A stretch of DNA of 64,000 bases from an uncultured Sphaerochaeta sp. Lineage in GTDB: Bacteria; Spirochaetota; Spirochaetia; Sphaerochaetales; Sphaerochaetaceae. How positions within the stretch are numbered: the first letter of the stretch is position 1; each line of letters opens with the position of its first letter. The notes under the pieces are model-generated. The model made no database searches. It saw nothing but the letters and a program-made list of their open reading frames with translations, and was not told where the DNA came from. Location of the stretch: positions 2,193,757 through 2,257,756 of the forward strand of contig NZ_OY763408.1 of NCBI RefSeq assembly GCF_963667405.1, read 5' to 3'. Shown piece by piece: positions 8,467-18,082 of this stretch. The translations under genes and the position numbers were made by a program.

Positions 8467-9231
8467 TTACGTACCAACGAAGCTGAGCAGCACATACGCA
8501 CCAAATCTCACGACAAAGTCCGTATAGTTGTGGCAAACCACTGCGGCAACAATGCTTTTGGTATGGAGATAGCTGTATGCGTACACCATACCCAAGACAA
8601 AGGAAGTTGCTACCTGCAATACCGAATACTTGAGCTGCAGGGGAACAAATGAGAGCACGAACACATGTGCCAAGGCGAACAAGAGGGAAGATACCACGAT
8701 GAGGAAGAGCTTCACAGCACGTGTTTCCGCATCCTTGCCGCTGTACAGAACCATCAGGAGAAACTGGATGACGAACACCCTGAACAGGGGTTCTTCGCCA
8801 GGACCGGGCAATAGGCTGAAGATGGCGATATCCTTCACCTGATACGCAAGCGTTTGTGGCTCAACTCCCCCAAGTATCATCCCAACGCCCCAGATCCTTG
8901 CCATGGCCAACCAAGCGAGGACAACCACCGCCGTATAGAGGGGAATGAACCGGAGTATGATTGTGCGTGAAGACTGCTTGTTGTGCAGGTTGAACCCAAC
9001 ATCGCGAAATGGCCTGCGAATGACGAGCTTGATCAGCAAGAGGGAGAATCCTATCTGCAGGACGTACCAATACAGGGCCCTGGCCAGAGGTTCTTCCAAG
9101 CCCACTCCCCCAAGCATCCTGACCACTGCCGAGGAAGGTCCCCTCAGATCATAGGAGAGGTAGTTGATCACCTGCTGGAGGAAGACGAGGACAACCAACA
9201 ATCTGAACAGCCATGCGTATCCCTTAGCCAT
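8467..9231 (-). CDS. CPBP-family intramembrane metalloprotease
   Basis: 254 residues from the ATG at 9231. A TTG at 9288 would add 19 residues, and neither start has a good ribosome site. Family motifs are present in order: EEPLFR near residue 146 (EExxxR), FALAH near 185 (FxxxH) and HN in CHNYTD near 235. They lie within seven or so hydrophobic segments. CPBP (CAAX protease and bacteriocin-processing, ABI) enzymes are membrane glutamate/histidine proteases related to Rce1. In bacteria they serve peptide self-immunity or membrane-protein processing. No bacteriocin or prenylation gene is adjacent, so the substrate is open. Convergent with cstA. Confidence 0.85.
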   Translation of the reverse strand: MAKGYAWLFRLLVVLVFLQQVINYLSYDLRGPSSAVVRMLGGVGLEEPLARALYWYVLQIGFSLLLIKLVIRRPFRDVGFNLHNKQSSRTIILRFIPLYTAVVVLAWLAMARIWGVGMILGGVEPQTLAYQVKDIAIFSLLPGPGEEPLFRVFVIQFLLMVLYSGKDAETRAVKLFLIVVSSLLFALAHVFVLSFVPLQLKYSVLQVATSFVLGMVYAYSYLHTKSIVAAVVCHNYTDFVVRFGAYVLLSFVGT

Positions 9232-9397
9232 GCCATGAGAAGTACCATAGACGCCATGGGTTGTCCAGTAGAGGACCAGACGTACCAAACTGCTTAAGAA
9301 ATTACGTGAATTGCCACGTCAAACCATGGACTTTGTTCTATCTCATGGTAGGATTTATCTACATAAGGCTAATTTTTCGTACTCAAGGAGGTTCTTG

Positions 9398-10339
9398 ATG
9401 AAAAAAACAATGATGCTCATCCTTATTGGATGCTTGGTAGCGGCAGGTCCCTTGTTCGCAATGGATCAGACACTGTATATCGGCTCCTGGGCTGAAGTCG
9501 GAGATTTGTTGGACTATGAAACACCTGATTCCTTTGCCTATGAGGCAGAACCCTATGCTGAATACCTCTTCGGCAGGAGATCAGTTGACAAGCTGACAGG
9601 GGGTTTGTATCTGAGCCTTGACTCGCCCTACGTATTTGAAAGCGAAATCAAGGATATAAGACCTGCAGTGGAAGGCTGGATGGACTACCGGTTCATGAAT
9701 GAGCCTACTTCCCTCATGGAAAGCGGCCTGTGGTTCTACACTACCCAAGACAACACGAATGGCAGTTATGTGGATGCTTATGGATATTTTGATTGGTATC
9801 CGATCAACAACGCCCAGGATGTAACGGTGCATTCTCATTTTCCGGATGTCCTGCAAGGCGTGAGAATCGGAATGGGCGTCGGAGGGGGAGCACAGGTGAA
9901 CCAATTGCTTGAAGACCCTGCTGTTACCACAGACATCAATGCAGACCTTACGGGCCTTGTCTCTGCCGGAGCAAGAATGGGAGAATCTTTCTGGGCCATG
10001 GCAAACATACAGCTTGGATTGGCCAACCTTGCCGCCCCATCCTCCTTTGACACCTATACCATATTCTCAACAGCCCAGATGCAAGGTTCACTGAGCTACA
10101 TCACCGAGAAATTCTTGGCCTCTGCTGCCATCAAGGGGTACCTCAAGGCTGCTGACCTGATAACCGAAGAGGGACTGCTTGAAAACCCGAGCTATACCTA
10201 CTCGTATTCTGCAGAGGGATCGATCGGGTTCTTCCTGGACAGCCTGTATGTGTATGGAGGAGCAGAACTGTTTGGAAACCGTACCACCTTGCTCGACCAC
10301 TGCACAGGGTACGTGGGAGCTGCCTATTATCTTCTCTAG
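9398..10339 (+). CDS. Exported outer-membrane-like protein
   Basis: 313 residues; the start at 9398 has AAGGAGG 9 bp upstream. Residues 1-19 are a clear signal peptide (MKKTMMLILIGCLVAAGP, cleavage probably after LFA). The mature part is acidic, rich in Tyr, Gly and Ser, lacks transmembrane helices and shows alternating strands, for example AYEAEPYAEYLFG, GGLYLSLDS and YVYGGAELFGN. It ends YVGAAYYLL, with aromatic residues near the terminus as in beta-barrel outer-membrane proteins. No named family is recognised. It stands alone and is closed by a strong terminator. An envelope role is inferred from the signal peptide and strand pattern only. Confidence 0.7.
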   Translation: MKKTMMLILIGCLVAAGPLFAMDQTLYIGSWAEVGDLLDYETPDSFAYEAEPYAEYLFGRRSVDKLTGGLYLSLDSPYVFESEIKDIRPAVEGWMDYRFMNEPTSLMESGLWFYTTQDNTNGSYVDAYGYFDWYPINNAQDVTVHSHFPDVLQGVRIGMGVGGGAQVNQLLEDPAVTTDINADLTGLVSAGARMGESFWAMANIQLGLANLAAPSSFDTYTIFSTAQMQGSLSYITEKFLASAAIKGYLKAADLITEEGLLENPSYTYSYSAEGSIGFFLDSLYVYGGAELFGNRTTLLDHCTGYVGAAYYLL

Positions 10340-10360
10340 GAAACGGTAGACAACTTCATG

Positions 10361-10387
10361 GCGGAGGGCCTTTGGTCCTCCGCTTTT
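10361..10387 (+). terminator. Terminator after the exported protein
   Basis: GCGGAGGGCC, loop TTT, GGTCCTCCGC with one mismatch, then TTTTT. Confidence 0.9.
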
Positions 10388-10395
10388 TCCTGCAA

Positions 10396-11091
10396 TCACG
10401 TAGTGTACAGCACAGGCATGCGCTGTTTCCACTGTTCCCACAATCCATCATCCTGAACCAGCTCCGCCATGAAATGGGCTGTATTGATCCTGCTTGCCTT
10501 GCCGGGATTGAACATGGGACTTCGCTGCCTGTGCTCATACACTTCGTACCCTGTCACCTGCTCATCATCAACAAGCGAGTCAGGCCGCACGGCAACCCAT
10601 GGAAGAGTTTCTCCAATCTCATGCACAAGATGGTCAGCGGCAAGCATGTTGTCCCGGTGGGGAGGCAACACCACTTTCAACAGTGAGAATATGATTGATT
10701 CTCCTTTGCTGTTCTTCTCTCCCCTGCTCCCATCGGTATAGGCTGTGGTACTCATGAGAATGAACTTCTGGGAAGCGTGCAGTTGGGCCGTAACTCTCTG
10801 CACTGCATGGGTGACAAGTTTTCTTGGACGGCCGAACATTCCCTTGAAAGAGAGGGTATGGCCCAGACAGCAGATGACCGCATCGCAGTCCACGATGAGG
10901 TCTCGGATCTCTTGTTCCCTGTAAACATCAATCAGACCGCTGACCAGCTCAACCAGAGCATGCTCCCGTATCTGTTCGTCAACCTGGGCAGTGGGGCGAA
11001 CCAGCGCCCTAACCCGAATGTTCCGCTCCACCAGCTGGGAAACCACCAACCTACCGGTCGCCCCACTTGCTCCCAATACCAATACTCTCAT
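10396..11091 (-). CDS. NAD(P)H-binding atypical short-chain dehydrogenase/NmrA-like protein
   Basis: 231 residues. GASGATGRLV at residues 7-16 is the Rossmann GxxGxxG nucleotide-binding loop of atypical SDRs. CDAVICCLG near 69-77 and STTAYTDGS near 118-126 sit where the family keeps its second nucleotide contact and active-site strand. AVRPDSLVDD near 168 resembles the PxxL region of NmrA/flavin-reductase-like members. Substrate unknown. The ATG overlaps the stop of the upstream phosphatase gene (ATGA), so the two are translationally coupled. A ribosome site (GGAGGAGTC) lies inside the upstream gene. Confidence 0.8.
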   Translation of the reverse strand: MRVLVLGASGATGRLVVSQLVERNIRVRALVRPTAQVDEQIREHALVELVSGLIDVYREQEIRDLIVDCDAVICCLGHTLSFKGMFGRPRKLVTHAVQRVTAQLHASQKFILMSTTAYTDGSRGEKNSKGESIIFSLLKVVLPPHRDNMLAADHLVHEIGETLPWVAVRPDSLVDDEQVTGYEVYEHRQRSPMFNPGKASRINTAHFMAELVQDDGLWEQWKQRMPVLYTT

Positions 11092-11699
11092 GACTCCTCC
11101 TTATTTCCCAACACCATATTCACCTTGGGTACTGTCCAACAACCAAACTCCTGTGCATACGTAAAGACCGTGATGGATGCATAATCGATGGTAAAGAGAT
11201 GGCGCTTGTAGGGAGGAATGCCCAGCACAGAACAAAGCAGAATGCGAGTCAGCCCCTCATGGGTTGAGAGAATGTGGTGCTTGGTCTTGTCCAAAGAGTC
11301 AAAGAGGCTTCTGATGCGTTTTCCCGCTTCTTCCCCAGTCTCCCCACCGGGCATGCGAAACTCATGTGTCCTTGCATGATAGTCATCCCAGAACTGGGGA
11401 AACTGAGTTTGGATCTGCTCATCACTCATCATCTCAATGCAGCCGATATCAATCTCGTTGATCCGGCTGTCGATGATGGGGACCAGACCTTTCTCGTTCG
11501 CAACATAGGCAATGGTCTGCTGCGTCCTGAGATACTCGCTGACATGGATGGAAGCAATATCGATGGGGCGAAAGAAATCTCCGAGCCTGCGTGCACTGGC
11601 AAAGCCTGCTTCGGTGATCGGCTGGTCATTGAACTTGAGCCCTTGCTGATGATACTCACCCATCGACTTCTGGGCATGGCGGATTACGAATATGCTCAT
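11088..11699 (-). CDS. Histidine phosphatase superfamily protein
   Basis: 203 residues. The catalytic motif of the phosphoglycerate-mutase-like fold appears as IRHAQKS (residues 6-12), where RHA replaces the usual RHG. The second half carries STHEGLTR near 143-150, with the His/Glu pair of the active site, and YLRTQQT near 55-62 is the typical phosphate-binding Arg region. Such enzymes are small-molecule or sugar phosphatases or mutases; the substrate is unknown. GAGGTGAGC precedes the start. Overlaps the NAD(P)-binding gene by 4 bp. Confidence 0.85.
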   Translation of the reverse strand: MSIFVIRHAQKSMGEYHQQGLKFNDQPITEAGFASARRLGDFFRPIDIASIHVSEYLRTQQTIAYVANEKGLVPIIDSRINEIDIGCIEMMSDEQIQTQFPQFWDDYHARTHEFRMPGGETGEEAGKRIRSLFDSLDKTKHHILSTHEGLTRILLCSVLGIPPYKRHLFTIDYASITVFTYAQEFGCWTVPKVNMVLGNKEES

Positions 11700-11783
11700 G
11701 GCTCACCTCTTGCTCATCATCATACACAGAGGACCATAGCCAAGCAATGTCAGCGCATCAAGTGAGTTGCTTCCTTGGGACAA

Positions 11784-11815
11784 AGAAAAATCACCTGCCG
11801 TTTGCAGGCAGATGA
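11784..11815 (-). terminator. Terminator of the his operon
   Basis: On the minus strand CATCTGCC and GGCAGGTG pair around a 7-nt loop (one G-U), followed by ATTTTTC. It lies 30 bp after hisIE. Confidence 0.85.
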
Positions 11816-11845
11816 TGTATTTGTTCCTGAATTGTTTTCTGAACG

Positions 11846-12454
11846 TTATCGGCTGTGACGGCCCTTGAGGACTTCGATGACCTCCGAAAGCTGCACATCC
11901 TTCTGGGCAAGGAGGACCAGGAAGTGGTACATAAGGTCGGCAGCTTCCCCGAGGAAGAGGTTCTTGTTGTCGTCCTTGCTCTCTATGATGAGCTCGACGG
12001 CCTCTTCGCCCACCTTCTGGGCAATCTTGTTCAAGCCACGGCTGAACAGATGATTTGTGTAGGAACCTTCTTGGGGAAAATCGCGACGATCGTGAATGAC
12101 TTCCTCAAGATAGAAAAGGAACTCAGAGGAGGAAACCTGCGCAGGATCGTTTGCCTCATTGAAACACGTATCGCTGCCGGTATGACAGACAGGACCGGTA
12201 GGAACAGCCTTGATGAGCAAGGTGTCATTGTCACAATCCTCGATGATCTCGCGTACCTGCAGGTAGTTCCCACTGGTCTCACCCTTTGTCCACAGCTTTT
12301 CCCGGCTCCGTGACCAGAAGGTGACCAAACCGCGGTCACGCGTCAATTTGAGTGATTCCTCGTTCATATAGCCAAGCATCAGTACCCTGCGGGTCACTGC
12401 ATCCTGGATGATGGCAGGGATCAAACCCCCTTGTTTTGCAAAATCAAGTCCCAT
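11846..12454 (-). CDS. hisIE: Bifunctional phosphoribosyl-AMP cyclohydrolase / phosphoribosyl-ATP pyrophosphatase
   Basis: 202 residues; the start at 12454 follows TAAGGAG. The HisI domain (residues 1-110) contains VLMLGYMNEES, TFWSRSREKLWTKGETSGN and the zinc-binding DCDNDTLL / GPVCHTG / TCF cysteines. The HisE domain (about 112-202) contains SYTNHLFSRGLNKIAQKVGEEAVE, the helical MazG-like metal-binding motif. Together they carry out the second and third steps of histidine biosynthesis in the cytoplasm. The I-E fusion is common in bacteria. Last gene of the operon, 13 bp after hisF. Confidence 0.97.
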   Translation of the reverse strand: MGLDFAKQGGLIPAIIQDAVTRRVLMLGYMNEESLKLTRDRGLVTFWSRSREKLWTKGETSGNYLQVREIIEDCDNDTLLIKAVPTGPVCHTGSDTCFNEANDPAQVSSSEFLFYLEEVIHDRRDFPQEGSYTNHLFSRGLNKIAQKVGEEAVELIIESKDDNKNLFLGEAADLMYHFLVLLAQKDVQLSEVIEVLKGRHSR

Positions 12455-12467
12455 GTTCACAATCTCC

Positions 12468-13250
12468 TTACTGCCGGGTACGCATAGGTATACCATGTTT
12501 GGCAAGAAAAATCTTCAGTTCAGGGATATCTATCTCATGAAAATGAAAAATCGAAGCAGCCAGTGCTGCATCAGCCTTGCCCTCAGTGAAGATTTCCCTG
12601 AAATGCTCCATGGTTCCAGCCCCGCCGCTGGCAATCACCGGAATGCCGACTGCAGAAGAAACCCTGCGCGTCAGATCAACGGCAAAGCCCCCTTTCACCC
12701 CGTCATGCTCCATACTGGTCAACAGGATCTCGCCTGCCCCTCTGTCGTACGCTTCCCTTGCCCAAGAAACAACCTCAATGCCGGTCGGGGTACGTCCCCC
12801 ATGGACATAGACCTCCCAACCCTCCTCTCCGGGCTTGTCAAACTGAGCATTGCGACGGGCATCAATGGCGCATACGACGCACTGAGAGCCGAACTGCAGG
12901 GCCAGCTCATCAATGACCGAGGCCTTTGCCACCGCCTGGCTGTTGATGGATATCTTGTCTGCCCCGCTGTCCAGAAGAGCAGCAACATCAGCAGTATTCC
13001 TGATCCCTCCCCCCACGGTGAAGGGGATGGAGATATGGTCGGCAATACGGGCAACCAGTGAACGGAACGTTCCCCGGTTCTCCACCGTAGCGGTGATGTC
13101 CAGGAAGGTGAGCTCATCGGCACCACAGGCGCTGTAGACCTTGGCAAGCTCAACAGCGTCCCCTGCATCCCGCAGGTTCACGAAGTTGACTCCTTTCACC
13201 GTCCTTCCATCACGGACGTCAAGACAGGGTATGATGCGTTTGGCCAGCAT
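12468..13250 (-). CDS. hisF: Imidazole glycerol phosphate synthase, cyclase subunit
   Basis: 260 residues. The start at 13250 ([16 protein letters not shown]) has GAGGAGAACT upstream, inside the end of hisA, giving a 32-bp overlap. Catalytic Asp in CLDVRDG (residue 11) and Asp in AIDARR near 130 are present, as are the phosphate-binding loops GGGIRN near 81 and ASGGAG near 225. The (beta/alpha)8 enzyme takes ammonia from HisH and forms IGP and AICAR from PRFAR. Normal family length. Confidence 0.97.
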   Translation of the reverse strand: MLAKRIIPCLDVRDGRTVKGVNFVNLRDAGDAVELAKVYSACGADELTFLDITATVENRGTFRSLVARIADHISIPFTVGGGIRNTADVAALLDSGADKISINSQAVAKASVIDELALQFGSQCVVCAIDARRNAQFDKPGEEGWEVYVHGGRTPTGIEVVSWAREAYDRGAGEILLTSMEHDGVKGGFAVDLTRRVSSAVGIPVIASGGAGTMEHFREIFTEGKADAALAASIFHFHEIDIPELKIFLAKHGIPMRTRQ

Positions 13251-13974
13251 AGTTCTCCTCCCCAAAAGCCTGCAACTCCTGCAAGCTGATCCTTCCCTCA
13301 TAGATGGCTTTGCCTATGATGGCTCCACCAAGGCCCGCTCTGCGCAAGGCTCTCAAATCCTCGATGCTGCTGACACCCCCGCTGGCGATCAGGTGAAGCG
13401 TGGGGCGTGTTTCCAGCAACGTCTGGTAGAACGCCAGCGAAGGACCTTCCAGCATCCCATCCTTGGCGATATCGGTACAGATGACCTGCGTAAGCCCGTA
13501 GGCAAGATACGAGTCGATGAACGCCCCCACTTCCAGGGAGCTCTCCTCAATCCAGCCGTTGGTCCTGATCAGACCGTCGCGCGCATCGGCGCCGAGGATA
13601 AGCCGGTCTGCTCCGTAGAGGTCAATCCAGGAGCGGACAAGGTCTGGATCCTTGGCCGCAATCGAACCGCAGGTCACCATGCTCGCACCGCTCCCGAAGG
13701 CGGCCTTCAGGTCGTTTGTGTGCTTGATGCCTCCCCCGAAATCGATGACCAGGGAGGTATGGGTGGCAATGCGCTCAAGGACACGCAGATTTTCGATGCC
13801 CTTGCCCTTCGCCCCATCCAGATCCACCAGATGCAGGCGCTTGATCTGGTGATCCTCAAACTGTTTGGCAATCTCCAAAGGATCGGAGGCATAGACCTTC
13901 TTCGAATCATAGGCACCTTGGCTCAAGCGAACCGCTTCCCCCGCAATGATATCAATGGCTGGTATCAGGTCCAT
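13219..13974 (-). CDS. hisA: Phosphoribosylformimino-5-aminoimidazole carboxamide ribotide isomerase
   Basis: 251 residues. It starts [17 protein letters not shown] with the catalytic Asp8. A second catalytic Asp lies in CTDIAKDGM near 172, and the phosphate loops are GGGIKH near 80 and ASGGVSS near 199. This (beta/alpha)8 barrel catalyses the Amadori rearrangement of ProFAR to PRFAR. The stop codon lies within the first codons of hisF and its start overlaps the hisH stop by one base, which suggests coupled translation. Confidence 0.97.
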   Translation of the reverse strand: MDLIPAIDIIAGEAVRLSQGAYDSKKVYASDPLEIAKQFEDHQIKRLHLVDLDGAKGKGIENLRVLERIATHTSLVIDFGGGIKHTNDLKAAFGSGASMVTCGSIAAKDPDLVRSWIDLYGADRLILGADARDGLIRTNGWIEESSLEVGAFIDSYLAYGLTQVICTDIAKDGMLEGPSLAFYQTLLETRPTLHLIASGGVSSIEDLRALRRAGLGGAIIGKAIYEGRISLQELQAFGEENYAGQTHHTLS

Positions 13975-14567
13975 CAGAGTTCCTCCACAAACGTCTTGAG
14001 CAAGGTTGCACCCACCTCTGCACTCTTCTCAGGATGAAACTGGCACCCATAGAAGTTGTCCTTGTGAAGGACAGCGGTAAAAGAGAGTGGGCCATAGGTT
14101 GTGGTGGCTATGGTGGAAGGGCCCATCTCCACATAGTAGCTGTGCACGAAATAGCACCAGCTCTCCCCTTCCAGATGCGAGAAAAACGGGTCCTCACTGC
14201 GGGAGAGGGTGTTCCACCCCATGTGGGGAACCTTGTATGCAGGAGGAAGGACAAACTTGCGCACCGGCACATCAAATATGCCCAAGGTGGTGGTATTGTG
14301 CTCCTCGCTGAAGGAGCACATCAGCTGCATTCCCAAACAGATTCCCAGGAACGGCTGTTCAAGGTGAACGAGCACCTCATCCAGACCTTTCTCCCTCAGA
14401 TAGGCCATGGCTGTGGATGCTTCCCCAACCCCAGGAAAAATCACCTTGTCGGCACTACGGAGCAACTTTGGGTCGTCGGTAACTTCCGCCTCGTAGCCAA
14501 GGCGATTGAGACTGCACAGTACCGAACGGGTATTGCCCGCATTGTACTTGACCATGGCTATTCTCAT
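13974..14567 (-). CDS. hisH: Imidazole glycerol phosphate synthase, glutamine amidotransferase subunit
   Basis: 197 residues, class I glutamine amidotransferase. The nucleophile is the Cys in GICLGMQ (near residue 79), and the His/Glu of the triad are in FHPEKS near 178. The oxyanion region FPGVGEA is near 44. It releases ammonia from glutamine and channels it to HisF. It overlaps hisB by 4 bp at its start (ATGA) and hisA by one base at its end. Confidence 0.97.
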   Translation of the reverse strand: MRIAMVKYNAGNTRSVLCSLNRLGYEAEVTDDPKLLRSADKVIFPGVGEASTAMAYLREKGLDEVLVHLEQPFLGICLGMQLMCSFSEEHNTTTLGIFDVPVRKFVLPPAYKVPHMGWNTLSRSEDPFFSHLEGESWCYFVHSYYVEMGPSTIATTTYGPLSFTAVLHKDNFYGCQFHPEKSAEVGATLLKTFVEEL

Positions 14568-15691
14568 AGCACCCCCTTGGTTGACGGCAGCGCATCCGAG
14601 TACGGATTGCGATGGACAGCAGAGCGCAGGGCGCGTGCGAACGCCTTGAAAATTGCCTCTATCTGGTGATGGCCGTTGCCACTACTTACCGTAACCGAGA
14701 GATTGCACTTTGCACTGTCACTGAACGATTTGAAGAAGTGCTCCACCAATTCAGTGGGAAAGCTTCCTACATATTCACGGGAGATGGAGACATTCCACTG
14801 CAGGTACGGGCGGCCGGAAAAGTCAAGGGCCACCTGGGCGAGCACCTCGTCCATCGGAAGAATCTCATGGCCGTACCGGTTGATACCCCGCTTGTCCCCC
14901 AGCGCCTCCAGAAACGCTGCACCAAGAGCAAGCCCCACATCCTCCACGGTATGGTGCTCATCAACCACCAGGTCCCCGTGGGCATGGAGGGAGATATCGC
15001 ATCCGCTGTGGCGGAGAATCTGCTCAAGCATGTGGTCAAAAAAGGGAAGATGGGTCTCCATCGTTCCCAAGCCACCCCCGTCAAGATTGAGCGAAAGGGT
15101 GATGTCCGTCTCCTTGGTCTGGCGCTTGAGGGTAGTTGCTCGGGGAGCGAGGTTGCTCTCATCGAGCAGGAAGGAGGCGATCTGTGCCCAGTTGTCGCTG
15201 ACCAGGATGCATACCGGTGCAAGCTCAGCTCCCAGCTCACTGCTGCGACTGGAATCGGCAAACCAGATGGCCTTGCATCCAAGATTGTAGGCAAGCTGGA
15301 CATCGGTAAGGCGATCACCGATCATGACCGAGTGCTCAAGATCATAGGCATCAGTTTGGTACTCACCCAGCATCCCGATTCCGGGCTTGCGTCCCGGACA
15401 GTTGTCCTCGGGAAGCGAAAGGTCTATATGGACATCATCAAACAGGATGCCTTCCCCTGCCAGAGTCTGCATGATCCGCTGGTGGGGAATCTCGAACGCC
15501 TCCTGGGGAAAGGAGGGGGTTCCCACCCCATCCTGGTTGCTCACCATCGCAACATGGAACTGGCCTGACTGGCACAGACGGGAGAGGGCGCCGAAGACAC
15601 CGGGGATGTACTTCACTTTCTCAAGGCTGTCAACCTGGTCTTCCTCGACGATGATCCCATCACGATCCAAAAAGAGCACCTTCTTACGCAT
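14564..15691 (-). CDS. hisB: Bifunctional histidinol-phosphatase / imidazoleglycerol-phosphate dehydratase
   Basis: 375 residues; the start at 15691 (MRKKVLFLDRDGIIVEE) has AAGGAGTG upstream. Residues 1-165 form a DDDD-type HAD phosphatase with FLDRDG (motif I), VSNQDGVG (motif II) and MIGDRLTDVQLA (motif IV). Residues about 180-375 form the dehydratase, with DHMLEQILRHSG, HHTVEDVG and the C-terminal HHQIEAIFKAFARAL manganese-site histidines. This HAD-IGPD fusion is the gammaproteobacterial (E. coli) form and is not general in bacteria. The zinc-loop cysteines of E. coli HisB-N are not obvious here; PEDNCPGRKPG keeps one Cys. Confidence 0.95.
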   Translation of the reverse strand: MRKKVLFLDRDGIIVEEDQVDSLEKVKYIPGVFGALSRLCQSGQFHVAMVSNQDGVGTPSFPQEAFEIPHQRIMQTLAGEGILFDDVHIDLSLPEDNCPGRKPGIGMLGEYQTDAYDLEHSVMIGDRLTDVQLAYNLGCKAIWFADSSRSSELGAELAPVCILVSDNWAQIASFLLDESNLAPRATTLKRQTKETDITLSLNLDGGGLGTMETHLPFFDHMLEQILRHSGCDISLHAHGDLVVDEHHTVEDVGLALGAAFLEALGDKRGINRYGHEILPMDEVLAQVALDFSGRPYLQWNVSISREYVGSFPTELVEHFFKSFSDSAKCNLSVTVSSGNGHHQIEAIFKAFARALRSAVHRNPYSDALPSTKGVL

Positions 15692-15692
15692 C

Positions 15693-16763
15693 TCAACACT
15701 CCTTGTAGGCAGACAGTGCTGCCAGCAGCTTGTCATTCTCTGCCCTGCTGCCCACCGTAATCCTGAGGCACTCTTGGCAGTGCATCTCCTTGCTGCGGTT
15801 GCGCACTATGATACCGCGGTCGGCCAAATAGTGGTAGAGTGCATTCGCATCAGTCACCCGCACCAGAAAGAAGTTTGCATCGCTGGGGAAAACCCGTTTC
15901 ACGCAAGAGAGCTTGGCAAGTTCTGTCCCAAGGCGGCTGCGCTCCTCTTTGATCAGCGCAAGACCTTGCTGTACCTCCTCGGCTTTTTCAAGTGCTTTGA
16001 GTGCAAGATTCTGGGAAGGAGATCCGATGTTGTAGGGATACTTCATGCTCCTGAAGACTGCAATGATCTCTTCGCTGGCAATCGCAATCCCAACACGGGC
16101 ACTGGCAAGTGCCCAACACTTGGAGAGGGTCCTGAGCACCACCAGGTTGGGAAAACGCCCAAGCAATTTGACCGCACTCGGCTTGCTGCTGAAGTCGTAG
16201 TACGCCTCATCAACCACTGTGATGCCATCAAAAAGCGAACACACCCGCTCAATCTGATCCAAGGAGAAGGCATTGCCGCTGGGGTTGTTCGGGCTGCAGA
16301 TGAAAAGCACCTTCAATCTGCCTTCGCTCTTTCTGGTTGCCTTCTCCCGGGAGAGGAAGGTCTCGAGGGCAGGGAAATCAATGGCAAAGTCGGGAGTAAG
16401 GGGAACCTGTTCCACCAGCACGTCATTGATGTCGGCAAAGACACGATACGCCCCATAGGTGGGGGGCATGAGCAGAATGGAATCCTTGCCCGGGACGCAG
16501 AAACAGCGAAGCAGGTTGTCGATCAACTCATCGCTGCCATTGCCAAGCAGCGTGTTGGCAAAGGGGAGACCGAGCTTCTCTTCGATAGCCTTACGCACCA
16601 AGACGGAGAGAGGGTCGGGATACCGGTTTGCATCCACCTTCCCCACAAAATCCTGCCAATTCTCATTGGCATCGAGGTAGACCTCCGCCTCCCCGGTGAA
16701 GTCATTACGGGCACAACTGTACGGCTTGAGCTCGGCAATGTTCTTTCTGAGCAACTCTCTCAT
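15693..16763 (-). CDS. hisC: Histidinol-phosphate aminotransferase
   Basis: 356 residues, fold-type I PLP enzyme. LDANENW near 30 is the substrate-binding N-terminal motif; GNGSDELID near 74 and PPTYGAY near 99 hold the cofactor ring; SPNNPSGN is near 158; the Schiff-base lysine is in TLSKCWALASARVG near 212; and RITVGSR near 335 contains the carboxylate- or phosphate-binding Arg. It converts imidazole acetol phosphate and glutamate to histidinol phosphate. It overlaps hisD by 4 bp and lies 1 bp before hisB. Confidence 0.96.
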   Translation of the reverse strand: MRELLRKNIAELKPYSCARNDFTGEAEVYLDANENWQDFVGKVDANRYPDPLSVLVRKAIEEKLGLPFANTLLGNGSDELIDNLLRCFCVPGKDSILLMPPTYGAYRVFADINDVLVEQVPLTPDFAIDFPALETFLSREKATRKSEGRLKVLFICSPNNPSGNAFSLDQIERVCSLFDGITVVDEAYYDFSSKPSAVKLLGRFPNLVVLRTLSKCWALASARVGIAIASEEIIAVFRSMKYPYNIGSPSQNLALKALEKAEEVQQGLALIKEERSRLGTELAKLSCVKRVFPSDANFFLVRVTDANALYHYLADRGIIVRNRSKEMHCQECLRITVGSRAENDKLLAALSAYKEC

Positions 16764-18073
16764 CTCTCTCCTCCCAAACGTATCGCAACAGCATTGCGGT
16801 GTGCCGAAAGCTGTTCTTCTTCTGCCATGGCAAGCAAGGTGGGACTCAGTCGGTCCAAGGCCTCCCTGCTCAGTTTCTGTACCGTGATTTTCTTCACGAA
16901 GGAATCGGTGCTCACCCCGCTGTAGGAGCGGGCCCAGCCGTTGGTCGGCAGGGTGTGGTTGGTACCGCTTGCATAGTCTCCGGCTGTTTCGCAGGAGTAG
17001 GGCCCTAGGAACAGGGAACCGGCGTTCACCACCAAGGAGGCAAGCTCTTCATCCTCCGCCTCGCTGAGGTTGATGATCAGGTGCTCCGGAGCATATGCGT
17101 TCACCAAGGATGCGCAACTGTCCAGATCGGGACAGACAAAGGCACGGGAACTGGAAAGGCTGCTGACCAGATGGTTCTGCCTGCCAAGCTTGGCAAGCTG
17201 GGTTGATAGCTCCTCTTCCACCCGATCGAGGTAGGCAAAGCCTTCCTCGCTTCCCGCTTTCACCACCAGCATCGCCTGGCTGTCGGAACCATGCTCCGCC
17301 TGGCTGAGCAGGTCGCTTGCCACGAAGGCAGGATCGGAGAGCGGATTTGCAACCACCATCACTTCGCTCGGGCCTGCCGGCATGTCGATGGCACAGCACT
17401 CACTGCTGACCTGCTTCTTTGCCTCAGTCACGTACTGGTTGCCCGGCCCGAAGATCTTGTCCACTGCCTTGATGGTCTGGGTCCCATAGGCAAGCGCTGC
17501 GATGGCCTGTGCTCCCCCAACCTTGTAGACGTCTTTGATGTTGCACAGCTTTGCCGCATAGAGGATGGCCGGATGGACCTTCCCCTCCTTGCCGGGAGGG
17601 GTGGTCAGCACCACCGAGGGACACCCTGCAACCTGGGCTGGGATTCCCAGCATCAGGACGGTGGAGAACAAGGGAGCCGTCCCTCCGGGGATGTAGAGCC
17701 CCACCCGGCTGAGGGGTACCACCTTGCGCCTGAGCTCTATGCCGGGGGCTACCTCCACCTGTTCGGCTTGGGGAAACTGTGCCTCATGGAAGGTGCGGAT
17801 ATTGCGCGAGGCTTCGGCAAGGGCAGCCTTGAGGGTGGGACTGACCAGCTTCTCAGCCTCAGCAAACTCCTCGTCCCTTGCCCTCAGCGATTCCAATTGC
17901 ACACGGTCGAACTGCTGTGCATAGCGCAGCAGAGCACCATCCCCTTCGGTCCTGACCGCCTCAAGTATGGAACGCACCCGTTCTCCCACCTGTCCAGAGT
18001 TGGTCTTGTTGCGTTGCAATGCTGAGGAGAGATCACTCTCCTGGGCAACATCAAAGCGTGCTAGATAGGCCAT
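16760..18073 (-). CDS. hisD: Histidinol dehydrogenase
   Basis: 437 residues, standard length. Signatures are VGLYIPGGTAPLFSTVLM near 123, KVGGAQAIAALAYGT near 183, IFGPGNQYV near 208, DMPAGPSEV near 230 and AEHGSDSQ near 261 (zinc ligands), with a C-terminal GTNHTLPTNGWAR near 364. It oxidises histidinol to histidine in two NAD-dependent steps with zinc. Nine bp separate it from hisG, and its last bases overlap hisC. Confidence 0.97.
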   Translation of the reverse strand: MAYLARFDVAQESDLSSALQRNKTNSGQVGERVRSILEAVRTEGDGALLRYAQQFDRVQLESLRARDEEFAEAEKLVSPTLKAALAEASRNIRTFHEAQFPQAEQVEVAPGIELRRKVVPLSRVGLYIPGGTAPLFSTVLMLGIPAQVAGCPSVVLTTPPGKEGKVHPAILYAAKLCNIKDVYKVGGAQAIAALAYGTQTIKAVDKIFGPGNQYVTEAKKQVSSECCAIDMPAGPSEVMVVANPLSDPAFVASDLLSQAEHGSDSQAMLVVKAGSEEGFAYLDRVEEELSTQLAKLGRQNHLVSSLSSSRAFVCPDLDSCASLVNAYAPEHLIINLSEAEDEELASLVVNAGSLFLGPYSCETAGDYASGTNHTLPTNGWARSYSGVSTDSFVKKITVQKLSREALDRLSPTLLAMAEEEQLSAHRNAVAIRLGGER

Positions 18074-18082
18074 GCGTTCCCC